Below, in pieces: positions 11,269 to 21,745 of a stretch of 64,000 nt of DNA (the stretch's first letter is position 1; each line of letters begins with the position of its first letter). Under the pieces are notes generated by a model. That model ran no database searches, was not told where the DNA came from, and saw only the letters and a list, made by a program, of their open reading frames with translations. The translations under genes were made by a program, and so were the position numbers. The DNA is from Erinaceus europaeus. Taxonomy: Eukaryota; Chordata; Mammalia; Eulipotyphla; Erinaceidae. The stretch lies in contig NC_080176.1 in the NCBI RefSeq assembly GCF_950295315.1, positions 38,336,189-38,400,188 on the forward strand, read 5' to 3'.

Positions 11269-11284
11269 TGAAAGCATTTTTTTT

Positions 11285-13633
11285 AAAGACAATTTTGTCC
11301 AAGTTTATGCTAGTTTCTTAAGAAGTAGAATCACCTGATTTCTTTGTGCTGTCATTACTAGAAGATCAAATCTATATTTATAACAAGTTTGTTAGAGAGT
11401 ATCTTTCAATAAATATGTATTGAGTAAGGTTTACTGAAAGTCAGACTCTGTACTTCAGACATGCCTTCAGAGGGTGGTAAACACTGCAGCTCAGAATATG
11501 AGGGGTATTCTGGGAGCTCCATAAATGTTTGTTGAATGAAAAAATGATCTGAAGCACCAACAACTTTTTCTTCACTTTTATAAGACTTAAAAATTCTTTG
11601 AGCTTTTATTTTGATAATAAATATATTGAATGATCAAACCATTGTATATGATGCTAGGAGCTCAAAAGCTCTTTAAAATATAAATAAATGAGAAAAACAA
11701 ACAAACAAAAGAAAAAACAACCAAGCAGAGAGAATATAATGTAGGTAACCTTCCCCTGGAATGCCTCCCACTCTTCTAGCTCTGACTCTGCCAAGTTTGT
11801 TGGAACAACTGGTGATGGTCCAGGAATGTTTCAACAGATAGTACTATCTGTAATGATCAGAAGTTTCCATGTAAGGATTTCAAATGTTGAGCTTTGTGAG
11901 GTTACAGAGGTGGATTTGTGGGTAGAACTTGTATGTGTGAAACACTAGGTGAGAGTCCCAGGATCTCATATGACAAAGCAAAGCTGAAGTGATTAAATGA
12001 ATGAGTCAATGAGTCAGTGAATAAAGTTTAAATGAATGAGTAAATAAATAATTCATCTTTTAAAAAGAAGATATTAAAATTCTAGATTCAAAGGAAGCCA
12101 TTTGATCCAGGCATTTCTATTTGGGAATTAGTATTTTTCTCTTGGAGATTCTCATGTAGCCTGAGACTATGTATCAAATGTCTCAGTAGACAGCCTGGAT
12201 CAGCCCACAGACATGTTGTGTTTCTCCCAACCCGTGCTCTAACAGATTCTTTGGACACAGTTTAAAAATCTGAGACTTTATGAAGCAATATGGACTTTTC
12301 TGATCTGAAGAACTCGCAGTCAGGACAGCTTCTTCTGACAAGGATTGAGCTCTGTCCTTGGTTTCCCTTAGCCCAGCCTGATTCTCTTTACACTGCAACC
12401 CTTCAAGATCTGGAGACATTTGATTCCAAGACAGTCAGACTGCTACTAAAATAGGCTTGTTATCCTGGAAAGATTAAGGTATTTGTTCACCAAAGAACTG
12501 GGCCAAGTAGAGAGTTTTTGAGCCCAGATTAGATAAATTCATACCCAAAGGTATAACAGAGGCATTGAAACAATGCTACTTTAATTCATTTGTTTATTCA
12601 CTTCTTCACAAAATATAAGTACAGGCTAAGATTCTGGTGCACAATTGTTTCCGCCCAAGGCCTGAGGCTCCTGATATTTAATAAGCACGTTGTAATAAAT
12701 TTTTAATGTATAGTAAAACAAGTGTTACATACATATTCTGTAAATAAATTAGCAAATGAATGAGTTACATTTATTTAATATCATTTCTCTGGAAAAAATA
12801 ACTTATTCCCTCAAATTGTCCCCTCCCAGCACCCTTCAAAATTTTATTTTAATGGATTAAAAATTTGTATTTAATGCATTACTAAAGACTCACATTTCAC
12901 ATTTATGAAAAAGGAATAAAATATATTTAAAATTAAATATTAACTATTTTAATATTTTAAAACTATTAGACATTTTACCTGTAATTGGTACTGAGAAGTC
13001 TACGTCTCACAAGGCAGAAAGCCTCAGATTAGTGGCATCTGGTGGCTTATTACTACAGAGAAACTTGTGCGGCCTTTCAGTTTTTTATGAAACCAGGAGG
13101 ACACTAGAAAGCCATGTGGATCCTTCCTAGGAAAACGTATTAACCCTTCAGTAACTGAGAATAGAAAATGTGCAAAATACAAACTGATTTAAAACTGGCC
13201 AACACAAGTTCTAGGCTTATAAGACACATCCCTAAGATCTGCACATATCAAGGAAAATATGAGAAAACAAAGTAAGGCCAGCTGCTTCTTCTACTCATGG
13301 CTGAAATAAACTGTGGTTAGAAATGGGTAGTATAGACCCATGCTTATAGCTCTGATCTGGGAAGCAAAGCTCTCGTGAGAGGGGTGGAGGGAAATTGGGA
13401 GCATTTCAGAGGAAAGGTCCAAGAGAAAAGTCTAGAATTCTGTGACCCCTGGCCACTGGCTCTTGGGAATTTATGGCTGCTGTTTGGAAGGAGGGAACTC
13501 ATTGTTCCCCCAGCAGCATCCTCATGAACTTACTTCTGATATGTGATATTCTTGATATTTGATGTTTCGCTGTAAGTAGAATTATTTCTTTTCTCTTACA
13601 TATGTGCATTTAGCTTAGAAGACACGGGATTTC
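11285..13633. other. Mostly unassigned sequence, weak L2 traces
   Basis: A segment near 11500-11540 (ctccataaatgtttgttgaa then tgaa) looks like the L2 3' terminus, and ccctggaatgcctcccactc at about 11755 is also L2-like. The rest is AT-rich with no exon. The 78-codon minus-strand frame at 12183-12419 has no known motif. Confidence 0.4.
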
Positions 13634-13856
13634 CTTTTTAATATTTCATCTGTTTAGTATGTGCTATGTATTGGATACAGATGGAGAAATTGAGAGAGGA
13701 GAGAGAAACAAGGAGGGAGAGAAAGAGAGACACTTGTAGCGCTGCTTCACCACTCAGGAAGCTTCCCCTCTGCAGGTGGGGAATCAGGGGCTTGAACCCA
13801 GGTCCTTATGTATTGTAACATGTGTGCTCAGTCAGTCGTGCCACTGTTCAGCCTGG
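13634..13856 (-). mobile_element. ERI-type SINE (antisense), diverged
   Basis: GA-rich block, cctctgcaggtggggaatca core, and antisense B box (cttgaacccaggtcctt). A degenerate direct repeat (gaagacacgggatttc near 13619 and gaagccacagggtttc near 13857) fits an old TSD. Confidence 0.85.
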
Positions 13857-13874
13857 AAGCCACAGGGTTTCTGT

Positions 13875-16800
13875 TTTGTGGTATGATAGTATTCTAGCAG
13901 CAATTTTCCTACATCACAGATTATCAAATTTCAGGTATTATCAATCCATGCCTGCCCAGATCATGGGACTAAGTGTGCACTGTGTCCTCTTTCTCCTGCA
14001 TGAATAAAGCACTGCAGCAGAAATTAGAAGTCTGGGGACTGGATTATGCCTCAACTCTGTCACTGGAGCAAAGGGCCTCAACATTGCTGAGGTATTTTCT
14101 CATCTTCATGGTACACCCCACAACCCTACTTCAGTTGCTGTCTTCTCCATGAGTTCCAGAAGAAATGAACTTGGTCTGTTCCAGAGCTGTTAAGTCTTAC
14201 AGCCTCTGTTAAGGATTTTAGACCCCGATTTGTATAAGAGATCATGATGCTTTAACAGAACTCTGAAGGTGTAGGATACTGTTGTAGCATCAAATACAAT
14301 AGGAAAGGCATTTGTAATTTCTAGTTTGAAAAAAAAAGCTTGTAAAATCAACCACAATGAATGAATTCAGCAATGAATAAGAACGCTGATTGCTGACTGT
14401 GAGTATCTAAACAGGATACTACTTTCTAATTGCTTCACTAGCAAGGGAGAGAAATAAAATTGTGGGAGTGTGAAGTGTATAAAAGATTCTACCGCTCTCC
14501 CGGGGCTTAGAGACCCACAGATTGGAGAATCTAAGTGAGTGTCTCTCTGACCATTGAATCCCTCATTCCTGTCGCAACTTAGAAAGCTCCAAGGAGGACT
14601 TTAATGAAGCCAGTCTTACCGTTTTCGAAGGAGAATTGAAAGAGCTGGGGTGACAGCGCCACCTAGTGTTCACTAAAAACTCCCTGGCAATCATCCACAG
14701 TAATTGGCCCCAGTAACTTCTATGAAGTAGAGCAAAGAAAATAAATCCATCAAAGCTGACTGGATAACACAGAGAAATGCCAGCTGAAAGCATTTTTGAC
14801 TCTTGATGGCTTCAAAAGCCAGGAAACTTAATCTTTGCCTTATGTTTCTTTCTTCGTGCCCAAAAGGCAGCCAAGCTCGTCACTAAACCGAGGGAGGTGA
14901 AGCAGGTCACTAAGTTTATAATGTAGTTGGTAACTGGTTTTCATTTTTTTTCTCTGCATCCTGGCAGCAGGAGATAGGCAGCTTGTTATAACTTCGAGGG
15001 GGCTCCTGGAAAGCCTGCTTGCTGGGTGTATTTCTGTAGGCGTGGGCTCGCTGGGAATATTATTACCTCATGGAGTCACGGACTTAATAGCATTTCTTCC
15101 ACTTCATTCAGCACAGCACTAAGTTACAGAGACTTGGGCTTCAGCACATTACAGACCCGCATTGTTCCCTGTAGCATCGCATCTTCATAGTCCCTAGTGG
15201 GTCTCAGCTACACCGCCTGCTTGGCACTCATGCCCACACTCCAGTCTCATATTGTGGCCAGGCTTTCGACCAGGGTGTTCACCACCCCCAAGCTCTCTCT
15301 TACTGCTTTGTGCCTCTTTCTATTCTCTGCCTTCCCCCTGTTTCCTTTTATTTATTTTTCTCTTCACCTCCCTCTATTCCATCATAACCGCTTCTATCAT
15401 TTCGGATCACCTACCATGGTCCAGGAGCCATGCCAGGCTCCTTGGGCATAATCTGTCGTTTAAGATGTGTGACTATGTCTGTCTTGTGGGGTCAGTAGAA
15501 ACTGTGACTCCAAGGGCAGCACAGTCAAGGGAGAGGAGTAATGCACTCCCAGTCCCTGCTCCCCTCCTGTCTTCAGCTGGTTCTACCAGGAGGGAGCTTT
15601 GCAAGTATAACACTCCTGAGATTTCTTCCTGCCTCTCTTACTCTTCCTGGAAGAGAGGATTTAATCTGATGGGTTGGAGGGAGAATGGATTATTCTGTAG
15701 CCTGGTTGCTGCTGTCTTTCTCCTTTTTTTTTTTTTTTCTGGGTTAGGGCAAGGAGGAGGCTGCCTGTGTGGGGACAGTGGGGCATGAACTCAGCCCTGC
15801 TTCTCTCTACATTTTGCAGGACTACTGTCATGCTTGTGCTGCCTGTGAGCACAAGCAGGTAGGCAGTTATGCCCAATATTGGGCTTCCAAGGTAGGAACC
15901 CACTCCCATAAACCACTACTCCAGCTCTTAACTCCATCCGTGATGTAGGTGGGTTTTCATCTTTCAGCTTCCTTGGTTCAGAACTTTGATATGGTCTTTA
16001 CTGTAAACTCCAGACATGTAGAAAAGTATTTCATGTCTACCTACAGAGCAGACAGTTGATGCTATTTCACCTCCCCCCTTCAAATGAATCAAACTCAAAT
16101 GAGATTTTGTTTGTTTTGTTTTAAAGTTGAGAACAAATGTCCGCTTGTACAGAGAATGGTTTACAACGAGGAGTAGGCGATACAAAGGTCTATTTTAAGC
16201 TCAAGAGTCTTTTGGCTTGCCAGCTTTGACCAGCATCGGCCCTTGTTTTTCATTTCCCCATCTTAGATTCTATGATTTCAAGGTCTGGGGGCCACACTCC
16301 GGAGGCAGTGGAAAAAGGTCACATTCTTTTTGTGAAAAAGAGGTTCTCACATCCACTCCAAATGATCTGCTTCTTATTTAGCTCATCCATCTTGAAAGAG
16401 CTCATGTTTTTTCAGAATACTGTGAAAACATTTCAAAAATTTTTATGGCAGCATTTGCCCAAGACCCACTTCTCCTCTGCCACAATTAGCAGCAAGCCCT
16501 TGACCCCTTTATTTGTTGTTATACAGCCTAGGTAGGGAGAAGATAAACAAGGAGAAGATATATTATATTTCTGATCCTGAGCTTCAAGGCTGGGACTCAC
16601 TGTTTGTTTCAGATATGTGCTATCTATCTGTCCCACAAATTTCGTGTCTTGGTAAGTAATTTAATTCTAAAAAAAAAAAAGCTTTCTAAACACACCTTAT
16701 TACATCATTTCCTTCTAGCAAAGCTCTTTTTGCTAATTTAGTAGCTTCATTGTGGTTTACTATAATATCTTCTGTGTAATTCTTCTCATGAACTTCCTGG

Positions 16801-17540
16801 ACAGTTTTAGTGCTCTACCACTCTGGCCTATTGTGTTGCCTTGAAAAATAAAAGATATTTATTAATACAGTTCACTGCAATAGGAGTGAATTTATGACTA
16901 TTCATCTTGAATACATTGAATCATGCCACTACCAGCTTGGCTTTCTTGAGAAGGACAACACAGTGTTTGACTACAGAGAAAACCTGGAAGTTAAAGTCAT
17001 ATAGAAGAAAGCAAATATATTTCCTCTATTGCAGACAGTCAAAAGCAAAAAGGGGGGGGGGTGGAGGAGGAATATTTTGACCTTCTCCTGTGCTAGTGAT
17101 TCTCACCTGACTCTCACTTTAGTTAGGTGCCTTTTTATGCATGACTTCAGATGGTCTTTTCCCTTGAAACTACAACTTGCTCCCCCAGCCTCTAGTTCAG
17201 TGACTACCATTGCTGTATGCATGCTGAGTGGTAGCCCCTAAACTAGGAGTAAGGAATGTCTGACCCCCAGGTCATATATTGCTCTGGCCTTTCCAAGGTA
17301 ACTATAGGCAGAACTTGAAATTTAAAAAATCTAGAAATTTTTTATTGGAATATAAAGTACTGATTTTTAAGCTGATGAATTTGTATAGCCCATGAATAAT
17401 GTTAAAAATATCCAAATGGTACATAGAAAAAATAAAATCTTCCATTGAGCTTTTGCTGTGAATGTTATCAGAAAGGTTTAAGTACATAAATACCACTACA
17501 GGAGAAGAGTCAGGAGAAGGGCTCTGGAGAAGTGACACAA
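13875..17540. other. Largely unique sequence
   Basis: No exon supported. There is a MIR-like stretch around 14030-14120 and an L2/MIR-like antisense stretch near 15400-15460 (atcacctaccatggtccagg, then agccatgccaggct). The longest frame (15252-15788, plus) is low-complexity and crosses that repeat. A CTCF-like motif lies at 14653-14671. Confidence 0.45.
14653..14671 (-). promoter_or_regulatory. Candidate CTCF site
   Basis: On the minus strand the sequence reads aacactaggtggcgctgt, which fits the known vertebrate CTCF core (CCASYAGRKGGCGC) at nearly every position; its first base is A where the core has C. It sits in sequence I could not assign to a repeat. Occupancy cannot be judged from sequence. 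Confidence 0.55.
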
Positions 17541-17559
17541 TGGTGAAGTTCAGGACACA

Positions 17560-17980
17560 CTGGTGAAGTTAGTTGGCTGCCCAGAGGAGTCAGGATGGAA
17601 TTGTAGTAGCATCTACAAATTGGTGGCTGAAAGGCAGTAAGATATTAATCAGGACAAAATATTTAATAAACAGTAACCAAAGAGTAGTAATAAAGCAGAT
17701 GAGAATAGGGTGCCAAGGGCTAAATAAAACTAGAGTGTCTATTTTATATATGTTCTTAAGGACCCATGATTTTAGTAATCTTTGATTGAGCTTGATAGCT
17801 AACATGAAGGTGTATCAGAAATATTGCCTGGGAGGATGGTATCAGAGTTGAGAATAGAACTTGAAAGCTGAATTAGGCAGAGAATAGCTTCCAAATTTGA
17901 AAAAAAAAAACTTATATAAATACAACTAACTTTTCACAGTATCTATCTGGCTCTGGGCCCATGCATGTTTTTTAGCACAG
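17560..17980 (-). mobile_element. Family R fragment (antisense)
   Basis: It aligns by eye with 28480-28815: aattggtggctgaaag, the tagagtgtctattttatata region, and the motif tggtatcagagttgag. The 3' end of the family is missing. Upstream there is a short local direct repeat of tggtgaagtt (about 17540 and 17561). Confidence 0.75.
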
Positions 17981-18194
17981 GAACCTCCTAGTCCCTGTCA
18001 TTCTGAGCTCATAGTCCATTATTGCAGATGGAAAACTTCTAGGCTGCACTCATTATAGACCAGTCTTCTTCAAGTGCCATAATAGGATGATCAGCCTCTT
18101 TTCAGAGAGTGGGGAGGTCTTCAACATTGCTAGTTTATAGTGAAGGTAAGGTTGTGGAGAGCCTTATGACAACATTCCTGATGGAAGTGACATG

Positions 18195-18370
18195 TTTTTC
18201 ATTGTTCTTTATCCAATGATCAGCTCATAGGCACTTAGTTTGCTTCCACTCATTGGCTTTTTTAAATACTGCAACGCTGAACATGGTAATACATATGTCC
18301 CTTCAAAATAGTGTTTTCATGTCTTTTGGATATATGCCTGGGAGGAGTATTCTGGGTTATAAAATACTTA
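18195..18370 (-). mobile_element. Outer LINE-1 ORF2 fragment (antisense), part 1
   Basis: Antisense to the 3' part of L1 ORF2 (ttctttatccaatgatcagc, then gtgttttcatgtcttttgg, atatatgcctgggaggagta). It appears to continue at about 19925-20180 beyond the sense LINE-1 at 18375-19858. Confidence 0.75.
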
Positions 18371-18374
18371 CATT

Positions 18375-19858
18375 TTTATTTGTTTAAATACTCACTGCCT
18401 AGAACTAAACCCACACATATATAGGTACATAATATAATAAAGGGGCCAAAGTGCCAAGCAGGGGAAAGAAAAATCACTACCAATCGATTTTACATGAATT
18501 GGACAACCCACTTGCCAAAAAATGAAACTAGTCCACCACCTTACACTATGCACCAAAATTAACTCAAAAATGGTAAGAAATATGGATATTAGACCTGAAA
18601 CTATAAAATACATACAAGAATAGATTGGTGAAACATTTCAGGACCCTAACATTAGAGACATATTTGGAGACTCCACCCCATGGGCAAGAGAAACAAAAAC
18701 AAAAATGAATAGGTGGGACAATATCAAATTAAATACTTTTGAACATCAAAAGAAAATTTCATAAGGATAAACAGGAAACTCAGAAAATGGGGAAAGATAT
18801 TTTCACACTACACTTCAGATAAGCAGTTAAGTATCAAACATCTATAAAGAACTCCTACAGATCAACAACAACATAAAGGACAACCCAATTAAAAAGTGGG
18901 CAGAAGGTATGAATAAACAGTACTCTAAAGAAGAGATACACATGCATAAGTGGTCCAATTCACTCATCACCAGAGAAATGAAAATTAAAACCACAATGAG
19001 ATACCACTTCAAACCTGTGAGAAGAGGATCCATCAATAAAAAAAGAGAAGATAAGTGTTGGAGAGGATGTGGAGAGAGAGGAACTCTATTACACTGCTGG
19101 TGGCAATGTAAGCTGGTACAACCACTATGTAAAACAGTATGGAGACTGCTTAAACAAATACAGATGGAAATGCCTGATGATCCAGCAATTCCACTACCAC
19201 ATATAATGTATAATATATATGATATATAAAAATAAAATATATTTTATAAAAATAAGATGTAAAATAATATATGAGATCTAAAAGATGTACTAACACTGAT
19301 TTTAAGGGATATTTGCACCCCCATGTTTATGGCAGATGTATTCACAATAGAAAAAACCTGGAAACAACAAAATGCTTTTCAACTGATGACTGGATAAAAT
19401 GTTATGGGACATATACTCAACAGAGTATTATGCAGCAATGAAAAGGTATGATATTGTGTCCTTTGGGGTAAAGTGGATGGAATTGGAGAAGGTTATTCTC
19501 AGTGAAGCTGGTAAGGTGGTGAAGGACAACTACAGAATAATTTCACTCATATGTGGAATATAGGCAATGGAATACACAAATGAATGTCAACATATTTTCA
19601 AGACTGTGGAGGAACAATAGTGGTTATCTGTGGGGGTGGGGATGTGGATACAGACCTTTGGTGATAGGAGTGGTGAAAAAATAAATAAGTAGAAGAGAGG
19701 ACATTGGGGTTCTGGTACATGGTGGTAGAAAAGGACTTAGGTTGAAGGTGAAAATGTTTTACAGAAAATAGTCACAGGGTGATGAGAAATTATACTCATG
19801 TGATTGCAGCTTTATTATAAACCATTAACCTCCAATAAAGTGATATAAAATATAGTAG
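18375..19858 (+). mobile_element. LINE-1 3' half (ORF2 C-terminus and 3' UTR)
   Basis: A 5'-truncated LINE-1. The ORF2 C-terminal region is readable in pieces. The frame at 18909-19229 includes [17 protein letters not shown] and the cysteine-rich segment [19 protein letters not shown] (Cys-x3-Cys ... His-Cys-x2-x-Cys pattern), the conserved C-terminal motif of L1 ORF2p. A short TA-rich expansion disrupts the frame at about 19205-19260. The 3' UTR runs to ccattaacctccaataaag. It is dead: no reverse transcriptase or endonuclease domain, several stops. It lies within an antisense LINE-1. Confidence 0.88.
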
Positions 19859-19924
19859 TATGTTCTTGGCACTGTTTTGAATGTTTTGTGGAACTAGCAT
19901 TTAAACTATATCTTGAGAATAACC

Positions 19925-20180
19925 TGGAGTCTTAATAGAATTTCAATTGCTGGATCTCTAAAAATAAACAAATAAAGACTCACCTTACTGTTTTCCATAG
20001 AGTATGCCAGCTTACATTCCCAACAGTGTGACTGGATTCCTTTCTCTCTATATCTTCATCAATACTTGGCAGTGTGACTGGATTCCAACAGTGTGACTGG
20101 ATTCCTTTCTCTTTATATCTTCATCAATACTTGGCATTTTCTGTTTTGTTGATGTAGCTCATCTTCACAATATGGGATGG
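19925..20180 (-). mobile_element. Outer LINE-1 fragment (antisense), part 2, with tandem duplication
   Basis: Antisense to L1 ORF2 just upstream of part 1 in element order (ttactgttttccatagagta, then cagcttacattcccaacagt). A 65-bp step duplicates the segment at 20021-20070 as 20086-20135, with one difference seen (ctctctatat and ctctttatat). Confidence 0.75.
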
Positions 20181-20314
20181 ATTAGGACAAAATGGATGGA
20201 ATAATAATGGAGCTGATTATGCTTGGTAAAGTAAGCAAGGAGGTAAAAGGCATTGTGGCTTCAGTCATTTGTTGAGTATAGGACTTGAGATACATGAACT
20301 TGAAAAGAAGAAGG

Positions 20315-20412
20315 TGGAGGAGGAAGAAGTTGAGCAGAGTTTGAGGATGAAGGTGAGGAGGAGGTGGAAGAGAAGAAGAGGGAAAAAAAAAGAAAAGGAG
20401 AAGAAAGAGAGC
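20315..20412. repeat. Purine-rich (GGA/GAA) tract
   Basis: Degenerate polypurine stretch of AGG, GAA and AAAG units. It gives proline/serine/phenylalanine-rich frames on the minus strand, which are not genes. Confidence 0.8.
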
Positions 20413-20629
20413 ACCTAGTAGGATGCCCTGCAATCTTTTTTGCACCCTCCAGTCTAGTTTCAGTCCAGAATTCCACATGATCTTGTTAAATATGTTATTT
20501 CCTGGCACTCTGCCCAATGGTTTAGTCATTCAGACTCAGTTCTATTAGTACTTCTTGCTCTTGCTTCCTCTGACTTCTTCTCCTTGTCTTTTTCTGTTCA
20601 TGCCACACTTTTTTTTTTTTTTTAAACAT

Positions 20630-20895
20630 TTTCTAGGTAATTCCAGGAAAGCTTCTCCTCAGTACCTGCATCCCACACAAATGCCTCTCTTCTGGCCTCC
20701 ATGCAGTTCATCCTTCACCTTCTATAAAACTTTGCATAACTACAAGAGTCCCACTGACTTCTAAATATATACCCCTTTCTTCTGTCTTAGAACTTACTTA
20801 ATATACTATGTTTTTATGTGTACTGTCTCCTCTATAGGAACGGGAATGTAAGTTCCACTAAAACAGAGCTTTTTAATTTTTATAATTCAGTATCT
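20630..20895 (+). repeat. L2 remnant, 5' half, split by family R
   Basis: ttccaggaaagcttctcctc, then ctataaaactttgcataac, cttacttaatatactatg and aacgggaatgtaagttccac follow the order of the L2 3' end consensus (...ccaggaagccttccctga ... taagctccatgaggg). The expected terminal part appears at 21350-21420. Confidence 0.7.
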
Positions 20896-20899
20896 TATT

Positions 20900-21340
20900 T
20901 ATTATTATTTTAATTTTTATTTATAAAGTGGAAACACTGGCAAGACCATAGGATAAGAAGGGTACAATTACAAACAATTCTTACCACCAGAGTTCTGTAT
21001 CCCATCCCTGCCATTGGAAGCTTGCCTATTCTTTATCCTTCTGGAAGCATGGATCCAGAGTCATTATGGGATGCAGAAAGTGGAAGGTCTGGCTTCTGTA
21101 ATTGCTTCTCTGCTGAACATGGGCATTGGCAGGTCGATCCATACTCCCAGCCTGTCTCTCTCTTTCCGTAGTGGGACAGAGCTCTGGGGAATCGGGGCTC
21201 CAGGACACATTGGTGGAATCGTATGCCCAGGGAAGTCTGGTTGGCATCCTGGTAATATCTGGAACCTGGTGGTTGAAAAAGAGTTAAGATAAAAACCAGA
21301 ACAAATTGTTGACTACTCATGAACCTAAAGGCTGGAATAT
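20900..21340 (-). mobile_element. Family R retroposon (antisense), inserted in L2
   Basis: The plus strand starts with the antisense 3' end (tttttatttataaagtggaa), then actctggt-complement (accaccagagttctgtat), ggatgcagaaagtggaaggt, ggctccaggacacattggtg and ends near 21340. It is 5'-truncated. It separates the two L2 halves. Confidence 0.85.
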
Positions 21341-21344
21341 TTTA

Positions 21345-21420
21345 ATTTTGTTTCCAGTTTTATGTCTCCAGCTATTAGAACTGTGAACTCAATAAATATT
21401 TGCTGAATGAATAGATAAGA
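21345..21420 (+). repeat. L2 remnant, terminal part
   Basis: gtctccagctattagaactg then actcaataaatatttgctga and atgaata match the L2 terminus (agcacctagaacagtg ... caataaatatttgttgaatga). Confidence 0.7.
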
Positions 21421-21599
21421 TGACAAGGAGATTGATGATTCAAGAATCTTATTTCACATGGATATCATGGAAGAGTCATTGCAAACTACAGCATGGTACC
21501 CTAGTGGTTGTAGGATTTAACACAAAATATCTCTGATACCAGAAATTATATCAGAAGTAGTTTTCTTCTTAAGAATATTATTTAGTCTCAACTGATTAA

Positions 21600-21745
21600 A
21601 TAAATATTTATTGACTTGATATGTCACTGTGCTGGAGGCCAAGTATACAAGTCTCATGTACACTATGATAGAAGTAAGAAATTTACATATAAGCAAGTCA
21701 CTTCAGTACAGAGGGCTAAGTTAATGCTTAAATACACCATCTAGG
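21600..21745 (+). repeat. L2 remnant
   Basis: aaatatttattgacttgata then gtcactgtgctggaggccaa match the L2 segment 'aaatatttattgagcacctactatgtgccaggcactgtgctagg'. Confidence 0.6.

Noticed and set aside
14474..14490. TATA-like gtgtataaaagattct upstream of the CTCF-like motif
   Set aside because: No downstream exon or start supported; a single TATA-like string is expected by chance in AT-rich DNA.
15252..15788. 178-codon plus-strand open frame, the longest one outside LINE-1
   Set aside because: Low-complexity Ser/Leu/Phe-rich product, no known domain, and it runs through an L2/MIR-like stretch near 15400-15460.
18195..19858. Twin-priming inversion of one LINE-1
   Set aside because: The antisense segment overlaps in content with the sense part, and antisense sequence resumes after it, so nesting fits better.
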